From contig OZ021724.1 in the NCBI GenBank assembly GCA_963978545.1, forward strand, positions 95,277,792 to 95,341,791: DNA of 64,000 nucleotides, written 5' to 3'. A program made the translations under genes and the position numbers. Of this stretch, positions 45,201 to 57,864 are shown piece after piece; position 1 is the first letter of the stretch, and each line of letters starts with the position of its first letter. The notes under the pieces are model-generated. The model saw only the letters and a program-made list of their open reading frames with translations, did not search any database and had not been told where the DNA came from. Source of the stretch: Linyphia triangularis (taxonomy: Eukaryota > Arthropoda > Arachnida > Araneae > Linyphiidae).

Positions 45201-46190
45201 GTTTTTTTGGTTCATGTAAAATTTTTGGAAAGGACTAAAGTAGGAGTTTCATATTCCATGCTTAGAATAGCCGATGTAGATTTTACGATGTGATCTGTCA
45301 GGTTATTCTTTTTATCAATCACTTCATTGTGAAAGATGTGTTTCCTATTCTTAGTTGTGATTTCCATAACTTGTATCTATGACCACTTCTCCTTATTACA
45401 TGTGCAATATTCTGAATCCCTGAAACCACCCTGCTTCATGAAATTAAATAACAAATTCAATAAAATAAATATAATCTCAGACTAAATCATGAAGATCAAT
45501 CGATGAACGCCTTGTGTTACAGAAAACTTAAATATAACTCAACGAAATGAACCAGATAGCAATCCAATTATGAAATGATTTCATAATTTCCATCCATTGC
45601 AACGATAAAAATCTTTTAATAAAACGCACCGTCCAGTGATATTCAAGAGAGTTTTCCTTTACCTCTATGATATAAAATATACGGATTGCATGCTTGGATA
45701 TCTTATCGAGTCACGGAGCTAGATTAAATTTAGATGAGATTCGATCGAAATTCGCCAAACCTGGACGATATCGTTAAATAAACAACCCCTTTGATGCATT
45801 ATTTTTTCGAACATGACATCATGCACGGCCGAGCAGTTGTCGCCCGTTTTCTTCAAGAAGAAGAAGAAAAGAAGTAGATATAGTTTACCTTCATGGTTCG
45901 AGAGATACAAATTGTGTCTAAAGTTAGATTTGTGTTCTTATTCCCTGGGGAGGAATGACAATTGACACTCTCTGAACTGTTGGGTGTCGGCTGTTCATTC
46001 TTATGTTAATCTGGGAGAATTTTTGGGGATCTGGGAGAAGAAATCAAGTGGTCATAGTAATTGAATCGGCTGTAAAAGGAAAACTTAAAGTAAACACACC
46101 TAAGTGCAGGATTGTAATGCTAAAGAAACTTTTCCCCATAAGCAAGCTTCCCGATCGTGATGGCAATCTCAACCGAAACCTGTGATTTTT
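45201..46190. other. gene-free stretch
   Basis: No supported gene; AT-rich with short unconvincing frames. Confidence 0.45.
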
Positions 46191-46861
46191 ACTTTCAATT
46201 ACCCATATGTATATTATTCGGTCGAAAAAAAAAAAAAAAATTTTTTTTTTTTTGCATTTCTGCATGTTTTGGAACATGCTGATTTCCAAAAAGAGCTCTA
46301 GAAAAATTGTCTGTACGTGAGCAGCACAACTCCCGAACAAATTGACCTACGATGTTAAAATTTGGTGTGAGGGTTGGTAGAGGTCATGGGACCTACCATT
46401 AAGGTTTTCGTTAAAATCGCGCATGCGCATAAGGTAACTGTTATTGAAAACATCATGTTTTTCAGTAATTGCTAAAAAACGGCTCTAACGATTTTGTTCA
46501 AAATCGCTGTGGTAATGCCTCTTAAGGAGTTATAAACACCTCCACCTCCGAAATTCCCGTAAAAATACTTTAATAGCGTAAAAAGGTGAAAAACGAATAT
46601 CTTCAACACAGAGCTCTCAACGATCAACGATAATTTTTTCTTCTCTCCTCAGATTCATTTATAAGAAAGGATATTATAAGAATTATTGAAACTTAAATCG
46701 CCAAAATCATCTATTTGGCAAAGGTTAATTTTTTTAAAGACCTATGCATGAATTAGTTTAAAAAATATCACCAGACTGGTTATTTATTCTAAATGGAGGA
46801 TGAAAATATACAAACGGTAAATGACACAAATCCACGTCAGTATTATAGTGTAATTGAAAGT
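46191..46861 (+). repeat. dispersed repeat family A, best copy
   Basis: 671 bp from ACTTTCAATTACCC to GTAATTGAAAGT, imperfect terminal inverted repeats. Contains GAACAAATTGACCTACGATG, ATCGCGCATGCGCATAAGGT and ACGGCTCTAACGATTTTG. No protein-coding capacity. Confidence 0.75.
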
Positions 46862-47884
46862 TGTGAGATGTTCTACATTCCTAGTTAATTTACTTATCAG
46901 AAATAATTAACTTTGTTATTAGAAAAACTGTAGAGTTTTCTTTTTGTTTAAATCGTTTATTTTGCGTGACGACATCACGGTAAATTCTTTAGCTCGGGAA
47001 TAAATGATACACTCATTGTGATTGACTAACAGAATGTCAAAATTCGAATTTACGTTTGTTGAGATTGTTCATAAGCACTTCAGAAGTGTTACATTTTGGA
47101 TCCAGCCCTATCACAAATAGTTCTCTTCATACATTTCATTGCCACCTCGTGTTTTTAAATTCGCAGATAATGAGTTTGTATTCTTGAGGTTGTAAGCTTA
47201 TATTCTTGTTCTGAGGACTAATAGAAAGATTGAATGTAATTAACCATTACTCATAACAAAGTCATTTTGAATTCAGTTTATATATAAAACATTTATTAAC
47301 ATTTTGTACAAAGTGATGAAACATGAAACACAAATATAATGTACAGAAACTATAAAGATGTTAATGAGGTAACAACCTATATGAATTCACTCCAAACACT
47401 GACAATCATGATGTATAAAACATTCATAAGTAGGCATCACAAAATTAAGAATTGTGTAAATATTTAACTCTCAGTGTACATTTTTGAATCACATAAAGTA
47501 TTCAATTTTGTTTTAACGATGAGCATGCTTTGAAAATGTGACAGATCCAGTTTAGAAAAACTAGAAATATTTTGTTACACACTGTGAATCTGGAAATATT
47601 AGTTATAAAATTTGATTGGCACATACACTAAACACTTTAAATATTCTTTTCTTATAACATTGATATTCAGCCAAGAACAAAATTAAGATTGGACAAATAT
47701 CTTTATAATTTTAAATTACACATAATATTTAGCATTCAAATTATCACATTTAAATATAACATATGGTCAAAAATCATAGTATCCCGAATATCTAAAGATA
47801 TGACAAATATTTACATTTTAATACATGAGATCAGATGAAATTAATAAATTGAAACATTTAAGCATTCACTATTTTCTCCAATTA
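46862..47884. other. gene-free stretch downstream of the 75-residue gene
   Basis: AT-rich; nothing recognised except candidate polyadenylation words. It could contain distal 3' UTR. Confidence 0.4.
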
Positions 47885-48150
47885 GAATTGAAATCGATTT
47901 CTTCAATGGTTTATTGACAACCGTTTGGCAACAATCCTTAACCACCAAATCGCATGGAATGATTTGAACTATTAAATTGAAGCCACGAATTTTGGCGTCA
48001 AAAGAGTTAATGACGAAAATTGATTTCTTCAAAGGTTTCTTAACAACCCTTTGCAACAATCTTTCACCGCCAAATCGTATGGAATAATTTGAACTATTAA
48101 ACTGAAGCCATGAGTTTTGGCGTCATAAGAGTTGGCGACGAAAATCGTCT
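47885..48150 (-). repeat. two ~132-bp tandem copies downstream of the 75-residue gene
   Basis: 47885-48016 and 48017-48150 share GATTTCTTCAA, ACAACC, CCAAATCG, GGAAT, ATTTGAACTATTAAA and TTTTGGCGTCA in the same order. They lie 70-335 nt after the stop codon of the gene at 48221, in its probable 3' UTR or just beyond. Confidence 0.75.
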
Positions 48151-48172
48151 TTTCCAATTATATACCTAATAT

Positions 48173-48178
48173 TTTAAT
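48173..48178 (-). terminator. candidate polyadenylation signal (ATTAAA)
   Basis: ATTAAA on the minus strand about 45 nt after the stop codon. An exact AATAAA is further on at 47910-47915. Which is used is unknown. Confidence 0.35.
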
Positions 48179-48220
48179 CTTAATGACTAAAAATAGACTT
48201 ATTTATAAATTTTTTCGGTT

Positions 48221-48448
48221 TCACCCATGAACTGGGTATGGGATGTAAATAGGATAGAATCCATGATGTCCTCCTCCACCTCCTCCCCCGCCCTGCTGTA
48301 GCATCTTGGCGACTAGTCCGGCGACCATGATGTCCTGGTTGCTGTACTTTTGGTGTTTGTGGTGAAAGTGGCACTCTGTCAAGGGAGCCAACGTTAGAGC
48401 CAACATCGCCAGAATTAGAGCCACACGTATGGAATGCTGAATGGCCAT
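48221..48448 (-). CDS. secreted 75-residue Gly/His-rich peptide with VAGLVAKML module
   Basis: A 75-residue protein of unknown function. Residues 1-26 form a signal peptide (VALILAMLALTLAPLTEC). The mature part starts HFHHKH, followed by VAGLVAKML at 42-50, QQ, eight glycines, HH, and a Tyr/Pro-rich tail FYPIYIPYPVHG. The gene at 60910 has the same order and ends with the related YVPYLV; the gene at 10427 shares the module and Gly run. A strong acceptor lies 14 nt before the ATG. The mature chain would be about 49 residues with one Cys at most at the cleavage site, unlike disulphide-rich venom peptides. A silk-, cuticle- or defence-related secreted peptide is possible but unproven. Confidence 0.75.
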   Translation of the reverse strand: MAIQHSIRVALILAMLALTLAPLTECHFHHKHQKYSNQDIMVAGLVAKMLQQGGGGGGGGHHGFYPIYIPYPVHG

Positions 48449-48462
48449 TTTAGATAGAAATA

Positions 48463-48482
48463 CTGTAAAACAAAGAAATTAT
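48463..48482 (-). promoter_or_regulatory. 3' splice acceptor upstream of ATG
   Basis: The minus strand reads AATTTCTTTGTTTTACAG, a pyrimidine tract and AG, 14 nt before the ATG at 48448. It implies a non-coding exon to the right. Confidence 0.6.
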
Positions 48483-48605
48483 TATACTCAGCTAAACATT
48501 TTTGAAATAGACTAAAATATGTAATAATATTTAAGGAACTTTTATTATGCTACAAATGTGAATGCACTTGATATAAATGTTTTATAATGTTGAATTGACA
48601 TATGT

Positions 48606-49025
48606 GTGGTGGTGTCGTATACAAGAGGCAGTTACAACACCTAGGCTATAGTAATGACTTTTGCCTAGTGGTTAGAATGTCGCTCTTCAGATCTGGGGAG
48701 TTCCGTGTTCAACTCCCCGTTAGCGCACATCTCTAAAGGGGTTTACCCGGATAACTGAATCATGCTGCCATCTATCAGCACCTTCTGAAAAATACTACAC
48801 GAGTACCTTACAATTATCACGGCATCTTTGGCGACTCACTGCCAAACTCACGGCTCAATCGTTCGTCCCTTTGCGACTCACTGGGAAGGGGCTATGTAAC
48901 GATCTCGTGTACAAAAGACAGATACAACACCTAGGCACTAGTAATTACTTTTCCCTAGTGGTTAGAACGTCGCTCTTTAGATCTGGGAATCCCGAGTTCG
49001 ACTCCCCGTTAGCGCACATCGATAA
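48606..49025 (+). repeat. two tandem tRNA-like SINE units, family S3
   Basis: Unit one (about 48606-48890) and unit two (about 48891-49025) each hold CCTAGTGGTTAGAAYGTCGC followed by TTCRACTCCCCGTTAGCGCA, an A-box/B-box-like pair. CAACACCTAGGC occurs upstream in both. The units are direct repeats about 290 bp apart. No cloverleaf good enough for a tRNA gene was seen. Confidence 0.6.
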
Positions 49026-50880
49026 ATATGCATATTTAAATATTAATATTGTTAACAAGAATGTGTTGTTGATTTTCAGTCAACGGATTCTAAATTTGTA
49101 TCCCCGGAAGAAAAGTGCACTATGTCACAAAAAGCAAATTTTACAGGAGAGCCAAATGAATGTTACTGTTACTATCTTTTCTCTCTTCTGTTATGATGGA
49201 ACATAGTGCTTTTCAAAAACGTGTAAATTGGTTATTATTTAACCTAGGACATAGTGCTTTATTCCACTAGCGAGAGCGGAAAGTGTTTTGTAAGATTGTG
49301 CCAAAACCGCAATTTCAAATAATTTGAATATAGTGAGCTTTTCTTCCGGGGATACAAAAATATGGAATGTGATTCTTGTGTTAGAATTTTTCTATCAGTG
49401 TGACTGATTGAAAAATTGGCCTGAAAAACGAAATTATTTTCGTGGAAACGAGCGATAGCTTTTGCCTAATTATTTGAGGAGATTCGGCCTTACATTGATG
49501 GCCATGGAGACTCTATTTAGAGATTACGATTTATTCGCTAAAGGATAAATGTGTTGAAAGTAAAAATACGTAATTGCAAAGGACGAACGAATAAAGTGTT
49601 AAAATAATCATTTGAATTTTTTTCTGTATTTTAGGTTTTTTAACTTATGATGAAAGTATAGCAAAGTGATGTTCCCCAATTAGATCATACTTTTAATCAG
49701 TTAAGCTTGATAGTCCGATAATGTTTGCCAATTTGAGGATCTATATATTTTCAAAATAGTTCTTCTCCTATAATGGAACAGTTAATTTTTTTTCACGATT
49801 ATACTATACTTGTAATAATTATAATTATAGTTTTAGTTGGTTATTTATTATTTAATTCGTGTTTTAATTTTTATTATAATTTAGGCTTGTTTGAAGGTCA
49901 GGAATTAGAAAGAATTTGAACTATTTTGCATGGCATCTTTCTTTTATTTATTGCTTTTTCTTCTATTCGTTTACTGTATTTAATAGAGAAATATGAATAA
50001 TCTGAAAAAACTGTAAAGATTATGGGCCACCAATGATTTTGATCATATGAGTGCAGAGATTTTAATTTGGAAAGTTTTGATTCCTATATAGTTGGAAGAG
50101 ATAGTCTTTTCCGCTTATTGGAGGTTGACAACTGTTTTGTTTTACCCTATAACAAAAAATGATATGATTGAGCCCTAAGAAGAAATTATATTTCAATACA
50201 AATAAACATCAGGATAATCACAATACCGGCGAGGTATTCCATTTAAACCCAAAAAATGTTGAGGGAAAAAAGTTAAATTTACACCCAAAAATATTACAAA
50301 AAACTGTAATTTAGTTTTTTATAGATATCATAATTACACTATGATATTACATAATACACATTTGATGACCAAGGTAAAAAAGGATTTAAGTCTCATTTTT
50401 ATAGGCATGCTTATTTGTTAACTTGAAGCCTAAGAAGGCTTAACAATCAGTATAGACATCTATGCTAGCAACTTTCCCACCAACTGGTTAGCGTCTGTTT
50501 GTAACCAATAACAACATATTACACAGCATTAGACGGGGAACAGTATGGTGGCAATTCCATTGGCTTCCTCTGCTTGAAGAGCAGAATCCGATCATGAGCT
50601 ATCCAGAAGTTAAAGTTAGAGTAATGTTACAGTCAGTGTTATAGTTAATTTATTGCAAAATTTGTGGCGAATGATATATTACCTAGAATACATGAATAAC
50701 AGAAGAGAAAATGGTTTAGGTCTATTTTACTACTTACCGAAACCGGTATTAAACGATAGTAGATCGTCAATGGGACATAGCGATGCAGTTAGAAAAATAA
50801 TTCAAAAAAGTTAACATGATTCTAAGTGTTTTCAAACCATATTGCAGTTTCTCTTAATAGTTTCAAAGGGATTTAAACAG
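49026..50880. other. gene-free stretch with a donor-like site at 50732
   Basis: No supported gene. The minus strand has a GTAAGT splice-donor-like site at 50732-50737 that could pair with the acceptor at 48463. The rest is AT-rich. Confidence 0.35.
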
Positions 50881-50892
50881 TTTTTCTCACTT

Positions 50893-51068
50893 GGTTTATT
50901 GGTTTGTACGCTCAATGACTCATTTTTATGTACAATAACGGCTAATCAGGTCCGGACCTACAGCTTAACCGTACAGTCTTCAAACCACATCGAACATCCG
51001 TGCCTAACCCGGGAATCGAACCCGGCACCTTTGGAATGCGAGGCCAGACTCTACAGCCGTCAGGCGGG
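50893..51068 (-). mobile_element. tRNA-derived SINE, family S2
   Basis: Inverted copy: GGGAATCGAACCCGGCACCT is the B-box region in reverse, and AATAACGGCTAATCAGG is the body. Flanks TTTTCTCACTT and TTTCCTCACTT are an imperfect target duplication. The 122-codon frame across it is an accident of the SINE. Confidence 0.85.
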
Positions 51069-51081
51069 CTTTTCCTCACTT

Positions 51082-52386
51082 CGTTTTTTGAATAACATGA
51101 CACAATTGAAGAACTACGCCAAAGAACTAACAGGATCCGTTTTTCTCAATTCTCCAGAAAAGCTCATTTTAGGTGTACGTATACCCTACAATTCACGAAA
51201 ATCGATCTGATATTAATTTTTGTTTTGTTAATATATCATAATATTCTCTGATACTTTAGCTTTCAAACAATACTAAACTTATGAATACATCCTTAATATT
51301 TTCTAAGATACAATTAATTATAGGTAGGTACTACCGCAGTTAGGTACTACGCTTCTAAAACTTTAAACCTGTTTTCTGACGAACTTTATTTGGATTACGT
51401 CACGCTTTATTCAAACAATGATAATTCAACAACAAAATATTCGATTATAATTATTTTTTACATCATAGTAATCTACATAATGGGCTAGATGTTTTGAAAC
51501 TCAGTTATATAAAATTGGTTGAGAAATTGAATTTTTGGTGGTTTTTAAAACTTAGAATTCATTGAAAGTATTGATTTTTTTCATGTTTTCATACAAAATA
51601 AATTGTGAAAAAAAAAAAAAAAAAAAAATATCCAATGTAAGAAACTTAATTGAGTTTCAAAACGTTAAGAATAATATTTCGAACGATTTCCAAGTGGAAT
51701 TGCCTATCTAAGTAAATTAGAATTTGATATATCATTGTTTGAAAAAGGTACTTATTTTCTAATTAAAACTTAACTAACAAATTAACAAATGCCAAAATTT
51801 GAATTTTTTTATGAAATTATTTTAATCATATACTCTCTAACTAATGTAAAAAAGAATTGGAGTTTTAAACTCAGAATTAAAAAAAAATCAAAAAAAAAAA
51901 AATCTAGGGTATACGTACATCTTAAAGTTTCAAGTTTCAGAGATTGTATCAGGGCTGTGGTAAATGGTTGCTTAAAATCTAACGTAGCATGATATTTATC
52001 TGCCAGAGGACTCTGCTTGGTTAAACTATCTGCTATAACCTTGCAGATAGCCAGAAAACTCATCGATATAGATAAACAACTGGATAAACTGCTCCGAAAG
52101 GCAATGCAAGGAAAAAAACGTGCCGGTGGTTGTTGATGATGGGTGGACGACTAACCAATCACAGTTAACTTCTATAGTTGGGTGGGAATGAGAGAAACCT
52201 TGTAAAGTGCTAGAGTAGAAATTTTTTTGCACATCATTTCTATGTAAGGTCTACTATTGACAGTTCGGCTGTGTACAACTCAAGATTTTATTTTCAATCC
52301 TCAGCAATCCGTATTTTCTTTGTCCACCCAATGACCTGGCATCGGCTTCATTTTCTCAGCGTTAAGCAATCTATCCAGATGTTTAT
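51082..52386. other. gene-free stretch
   Basis: AT-rich with A runs near 51610 and 51890; nothing recognised. Confidence 0.45.
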
Positions 52387-52396
52387 CTATATCGAT

Positions 52397-52580
52397 TGGT
52401 TAGTTGGTTGTTTTCAGATTATCTGGCGCCGTCAGCAACACGAGGCCTATAATGAGCCAAAACATTCGTCATTAGACAAGCCAACATACATTTACAAACA
52501 CCCATGCCTAACACGGGACTCGAACCCGCAACCTCGCAGTCTAGAAGCTAGCACGCTAACCACTATACCATTTGGTAGGC
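52397..52580 (-). mobile_element. tRNA-derived SINE, family S1
   Basis: Inverted copy: CAGATTATCTGGCGCCGTCA at the tail end and GGGACTCGAACCCGCAACCT as the reverse B-box. Perfect 10-bp target duplication CTATATCGAT (52387-52396, 52581-52590). Confidence 0.9.
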
Positions 52581-52590
52581 CTATATCGAT

Positions 52591-54444
52591 GGGAAAACTT
52601 CGATTTCGAAAAAAATCGGACTCTGATCGTTTTTTGCCTTGACCATTCAATTGAGATTCTAGATTACGTTTTTCAACGTATCATCGCACGCTTTTTTAAT
52701 ACAATTAGTAGTTTTACAAAAAAAAAAAAAAAAAAAAAAAAAAAAACATATGGTTAAAACTTCTCTTACCTTGATATGTTTCTTTGTTGGTGTAAGCAAT
52801 ACCTGTGAAATATGCTAAAAAAATAATCCGCTTTTTGAAGGGAGAAAATCGGAAACAGAACCCACTTCCTGATCCCGATTCAATTATTCATCTTTCCTGC
52901 CCCACAAGAATGACATGACATCTTTCCTTCTCATGTCAAAGGAAAATTCAGTAAACACTGTACTTAAGCAAAACGATTTTAGAATAGAATTTATCTCAAG
53001 TTGCGTATTTTTTCTTTCCTTCAAGATCTTGAGCCTCTTTCTTTAAAATCGGGGTGCGAGGAAATCCACCAAAAATAAGAACTTGCCATTTAATCGTCAA
53101 GACTGTCCTTAATTGCGGTTCCGCCACTTAGAAACGAATTATCGTTTGGCGGTGAGATGCATATTCAAAAATATCCGTACGAGGTACATTGGAAAGTTTA
53201 CGGAAGTAGTGAGGTAAGATGATTGAATAACCGAGGAAGAAAATAATCTTAATCTGTTCAGGACGGAAGTGCTAAATTACTTTTGTCACATGTTTGCTTT
53301 AGAATTTTTTCATCCATTTGATTGTTTTCTTATTCTCTTAACTACTGAAATATTTCCTTCATTGTTTGTTTTCTTTAGCAAGCGATTCCATTTCTTTATG
53401 GTTAGTTCTTATTTAGTGAATTTTTTTTACAATGATTTAATTTGTAAAATTGTTATCTTGCTTCATGACTAAAACGGAATAGCCAAGTAGTGTCAATACT
53501 CACTCGCCAAGTGTTTTCTACTTCAGAGTGTGAGTATTCGCAAATGAACTTAATTTGGAACATAACACTAGGTTTTCAGGAAGTTTATGAACAAGCTATT
53601 TTCAGAGTAAACACTTACAGGACAAAAACTATCTGGGTGCCGATTTGTTTATCAGTATTTATTTTTACAAGAGATCATCGAATTACTTCGCAAGTGATAG
53701 AAACCGATTTTCTTGGTTGATTGAGATTTCCATTTATTTTTCTGATTTTTCGAATTTTTCTTCCTGTAAGTTTCAGAAATAATGGATCTTGGCATCATGT
53801 ATTTAAATAGACTCAATTAGATATTTCCTTAAACTAATTAAAAAAAATTTACATTTTTAAAATTCTCTCCCATGTAACTTTTTCTTGGTACAGAATAGAA
53901 TGTAAGTTGCAAAAAAGTGTTTTTAAGCTTTAAAAACGTTGTAAAATTAAAATAAAGATGTTTTAACATTTTTTCTTATTTGTAAATGTTTCGGTTCTTT
54001 GAAATATTATGCTTCGTTTCAAATTTTTCTGAAACGACGTTCAACCTAGTTTCATTCAACTTCTATTATTTTGGACGGAAAGATAAACAGACGGGTATTA
54101 AGTGTTGCGCTTTCGACAATGGGGTAAATAAAATTAGTTGAAATGTTTTACTCAAATGAATTTGAATATCTAAATATTAAGTATAAAATGACAAACAATA
54201 TTCAAAGGTGTATAATTTGATATCTCATGAACTTTGTTTAAAAGTAATGTTAAAATATGTTTTAAATGGGTGGAATCAAAAAAATTTTGATAGGCTTGAA
54301 AATGAAATTGAATCAGAAATACTAGCGAGTCCAGCAATGAAATCAAAAGTAGGATTACTCAACAGACGCTATCTTTCTATTTTTATTCCATAAGGTCTAC
54401 TTACCACAATTTTATTACCCTTATAAAAAAACTATAGTATTCGT
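52591..54444. other. gene-free stretch with a donor-like site at 52763
   Basis: Poly-A at 52720-52746. The minus strand reads CAAG|GTAAGAG at 52770-52763, a good splice donor, preceded by about 80 nt of moderately complex sequence. It could be a first exon for the gene at 48221, 4.3 kb away. No coding gene recognised in the rest. Confidence 0.35.
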
Positions 54445-54510
54445 TGGAGACGTAGTTGGCGTGTTAAGCACTTTATAAGTGGCAGAAATAGACAGCCGGT
54501 AGTTCCAAAG
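54445..54510 (+). repeat. fragment of SINE-like family D
   Basis: TAAGCACTTTATAAGTGGCAG and GACAGCCGGT match the tail of the repeat at 60025-60295. Only the last ~60 bp are present. Confidence 0.5.
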
Positions 54511-54805
54511 AACAAAAACAATACAAATGTATAGACTGTCCTTTTTGAAATCAGAAGATTATTGTCAGATTAAAAGAACCATTGTTAGTCTATTTTTATC
54601 CCACTGCTTGTTGATTAATAATTTTTCATTAAATATGGACAAACGCTTTTGGAATTTAGACAAACGTAATGCAAAACAGAAAAATTTTAGACTTAAGATT
54701 TATTCTCGGAGACTACTTTTCCAAAATCATTACTCACTTTCAATCTAAAATAAGCATAGCTATTCTATTGATATTCTACTGCTTGTAGAAGAACATATAA
54801 ACTAT
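54511..54805. other. gene-free spacer
   Basis: AT-rich; a 73-codon frame (54527-54748) is not supported. Confidence 0.4.
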
Positions 54806-55555
54806 TGCACAGGTTACTACATTTGAATTTGACATGGGATAGAGTTTTTAGCATTTTTATATTTTCATTTATTTAAAAATTTATTTAAAAAACAACCAGT
54901 TGGGCGATATTTCTGGAGAGAATTCATACATAAGGCAAAAAAAAAAAAAATAAAAAAAAAAAAAAAAATAATAATAATAATAATAATAAATAACACCGCC
55001 AAAGTGGCGAATTTAGCGTTGTACTTTTCGATAATTCTTACATGATTCTTTTTTGTAAGCGAATCAGAGGAGAGAAGAAAAATGGTTGTTGATGAGCGAT
55101 GCTCAAGGGAAGAGAACTCTGTGTTGAAGACATTCGTTATTCCACTTTTTTCTCCTTTATAGCATTTTTACGGGAATTTCGATGGCATGGATGTTTAGAA
55201 CACCTTAAGAGACATAGCGATTTTGATTTACATCGCTTGAGCCGTTTCTTAGCAATTGCAGAAAAATACGACTTTTTCATGTCTCCATGTTTGCGAATGA
55301 AAAGCTCAATATTGACGAAAACCTTAATGACCGGTTCCATGGCCACCACTAACCCTTACATCAAATTTGAACATCGTATGTTAATTCGCTCAGGAGTTAT
55401 GCTGATTACCTACACGTAGAGGACACACCGACAGAAATTTTTTCTAGACCACCTTTTTGAAGTCAGGATGTTCCAAAACGTGGAGAAATGCAGTTGATTT
55501 TTTTTACCGAAAATAATGCTGTTTTAACCCTATGTTAACATATGGATAATTGAAA
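54806..55555 (-). repeat. dispersed repeat family A, near full length
   Basis: Inverted copy with TTGAACATCGTATGTTAATT, GGAGTTATGCTGATTACCTA and terminal CATATGGATAATTGAAA. It contains an A-rich/TAA run at 54940-54990. The 106-codon plus-strand frame at 55099-55419 is in this repeat. Confidence 0.65.
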
Positions 55556-57055
55556 AAAAAAAAGAGAGAAAAAAATCCAGATTTAAGAGTACTCTTCCTT
55601 TCCCAAATCACAACTCATATTCAATCTATAACAGTCATTATTAGTTTTTTCATAACCTGTTGCTTATAAAATATAAATAATATTTCATTTAATGTGGAAA
55701 AACCATCTCTCAGTTGGATAATCACAAAGTAATTTAAAAAATATCTAGACTAAAGGTTTTTTTCGCCATGGATCGTTTTTACAATGTGATACATCGTTAG
55801 ATCTAATGACCACATAAAGTTTATCTCTTTTTATATCAACAAGGATTTCAGAAACCCTAATTTTAAATCCTTGCATACTTATATACGAAAACGGCTTCTA
55901 CTATATACATAGCCAAAAGCAAAAATCCTCCTCTTTTTTTTTTAAAGTCTACTTAATGGTCGTTTTATTCATGGAATGTGGACAAATTGTTTTTTAAAAC
56001 TAGATAAGAATAATACCGTATTGAAACTTCCACATGTAAGACTTATTGTTGAAGCTATAGTTAAATCGAACGAAATGGAAAATCTGTAGATTCAATGACC
56101 ATATTAATTAATTTTTTTTTATATTTATCAATAGCGATTTCAGAAATCCTGCTTTTAAATCCCAGAATATTAAGAATCAAAGACGTCTCTTAGCATGTAG
56201 CCTGTGGCAATAATCATCCGACCTGTGCTAATGGTGTTTTTAGATATTTCTTAAGGAAAAATGCACTTAAAAACTTCGAACGGCGTTAATGCTTCGCGAG
56301 GTTAATCTCTTTTTTTTTCTCATCATGTCGAGTGATTATTTTCGTTAAATGGTCTTATATTCTGCTGCAGGAAAGGGTAACACACTTTCACATCATTTTA
56401 TGACTAGCAATAAAGTTAAACTGTATGGATCCATTGTTGTTAATTGAACCGTTTAAAGGCGAATAGGTGTATTTCAAGTACAAATGGTTTTTAAGAAAGA
56501 AAAAAAAAAAAAAAAAAAAAAAAGGGGAGGGGGGGAAACAAACCTGTTCAGTTACAACTTCCCTGCATTTGGTAATGATGGCATAAAAACATTGATATGA
56601 TGACACTCAAGCAGGCCAGAACTTACATAAATGATATTTTGCCATAAATTCACGGGTCAATTTTCTTAAATCTCCACTGACGCAAAAAAATATCAATCTG
56701 AAGCATTAATTGCACATGAAACATTTTCAGAAAAAAACTATTTCGATTGAGATAACTAATGCACTATGATTCAGTTATTTAATACTACCACTTTTCACAA
56801 AAATTTCCCGCCATCCATTGTTCCATGACACTCGTTTCCGGTTCCTTGAAATCGGTTAAAAATCTGTGATTATAAAGGTTTTGTCGCTAATTAAACTGTA
56901 CCTTTGTCTAGAACTTTAATGGTCTACTCATCCAATATTTATCTATTTCTAAAACTCTGCTTTGATCTAGACGCGTTGGTGAGTCTTTCTTTTAAAAACC
57001 TTTCTATTTACTTCAATTTTTTTTAGTGGGTGTGTAGGGGGTAAATCTTCAGAGA
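55556..57055. other. gene-free stretch
   Basis: AT-rich with A and G homopolymers at 56500-56536. Nothing recognised. Confidence 0.45.
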
Positions 57056-57300
57056 GATTCCCTAAACCGACCTGAAACTTGGCAGACAGACTCTTCATCA
57101 AAGGCAATGCATTTTATAAAGTTTTGGAGGTTGTCATTAAAAACCCACTATTATACACACGTTTCTATTGTCGCTTCGGAAGACTGTAATTCACCCACTT
57201 GCCAGCTTCTAATTGTCCAAATGAGCTGAAACAGCAGATAGATTCGTTGTCTATAACAATAAATTCTATTAAGTTTTGGGGATAAAATTAACCAACGGCA
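57056..57300 (+). repeat. dispersed repeat family C, two degenerate tandem copies
   Basis: GACCTGAAACTTGGCAGACAGACTC (first copy, 57070 on) and GAGCTGAAACAGCAGATAGATTC (second, 57220 on) are followed by similar AAATTYTATWAAGTTTTGG words. A third, inverted relative is at 11665-11800. Non-coding. Confidence 0.5.
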
Positions 57301-57744
57301 CGGAATGGATTTTTTTTTTTTGTAGTGGTGAAACACTAAAAAAAAAAACTCGATCTGAGCTCAAAATCGCTTAGTTAAATTGCACTCGTGCATAAAAGTT
57401 GGCAATAAGTACTAACTTTGTTTTTATTGGTTATTTTTTAAAACCTTTATCATTCTCGCTCATTTAAAATTTAAGAAAACGTTGGTTAAAACTACGTAAA
57501 AGTTTGTTGTATGTTTGGATATTGAAGTAAAGTTAGTTGTCAATTGTCAAAGAAAGTGGAAAATAAGCCATACAGTATCAGTGGAGTAGCGGAGCATTCT
57601 TATGAATAGACAGTATAAAAAAATATCTATTTGGTTTGTAAATTCCATTAATCAATAAAGTTGTTTTACATAATTGCAGCTGTGATGTGGCTAAATTTTC
57701 TATGCAATATTTATTCCCATTTCTTAGGTAGAGGAGGTATCAAA
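57301..57744. other. gene-free spacer
   Basis: AT-rich; nothing recognised. Confidence 0.45.
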
Positions 57745-57864
57745 AAACATGTATGTAAAGTATGCAGTAGTGCGACGCTATTGGTAGGGTGCTCTGCAAG
57801 ATGTTATTTAAGTATTCGATTCTGGATGAAAAATGATGGAAGGAAACAATGCTCTTACCCTTAA

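Noticed and set aside
50842..51210. 122-codon plus-strand frame
   Set aside because: It crosses an inverted SINE (S2) and has no independent support.
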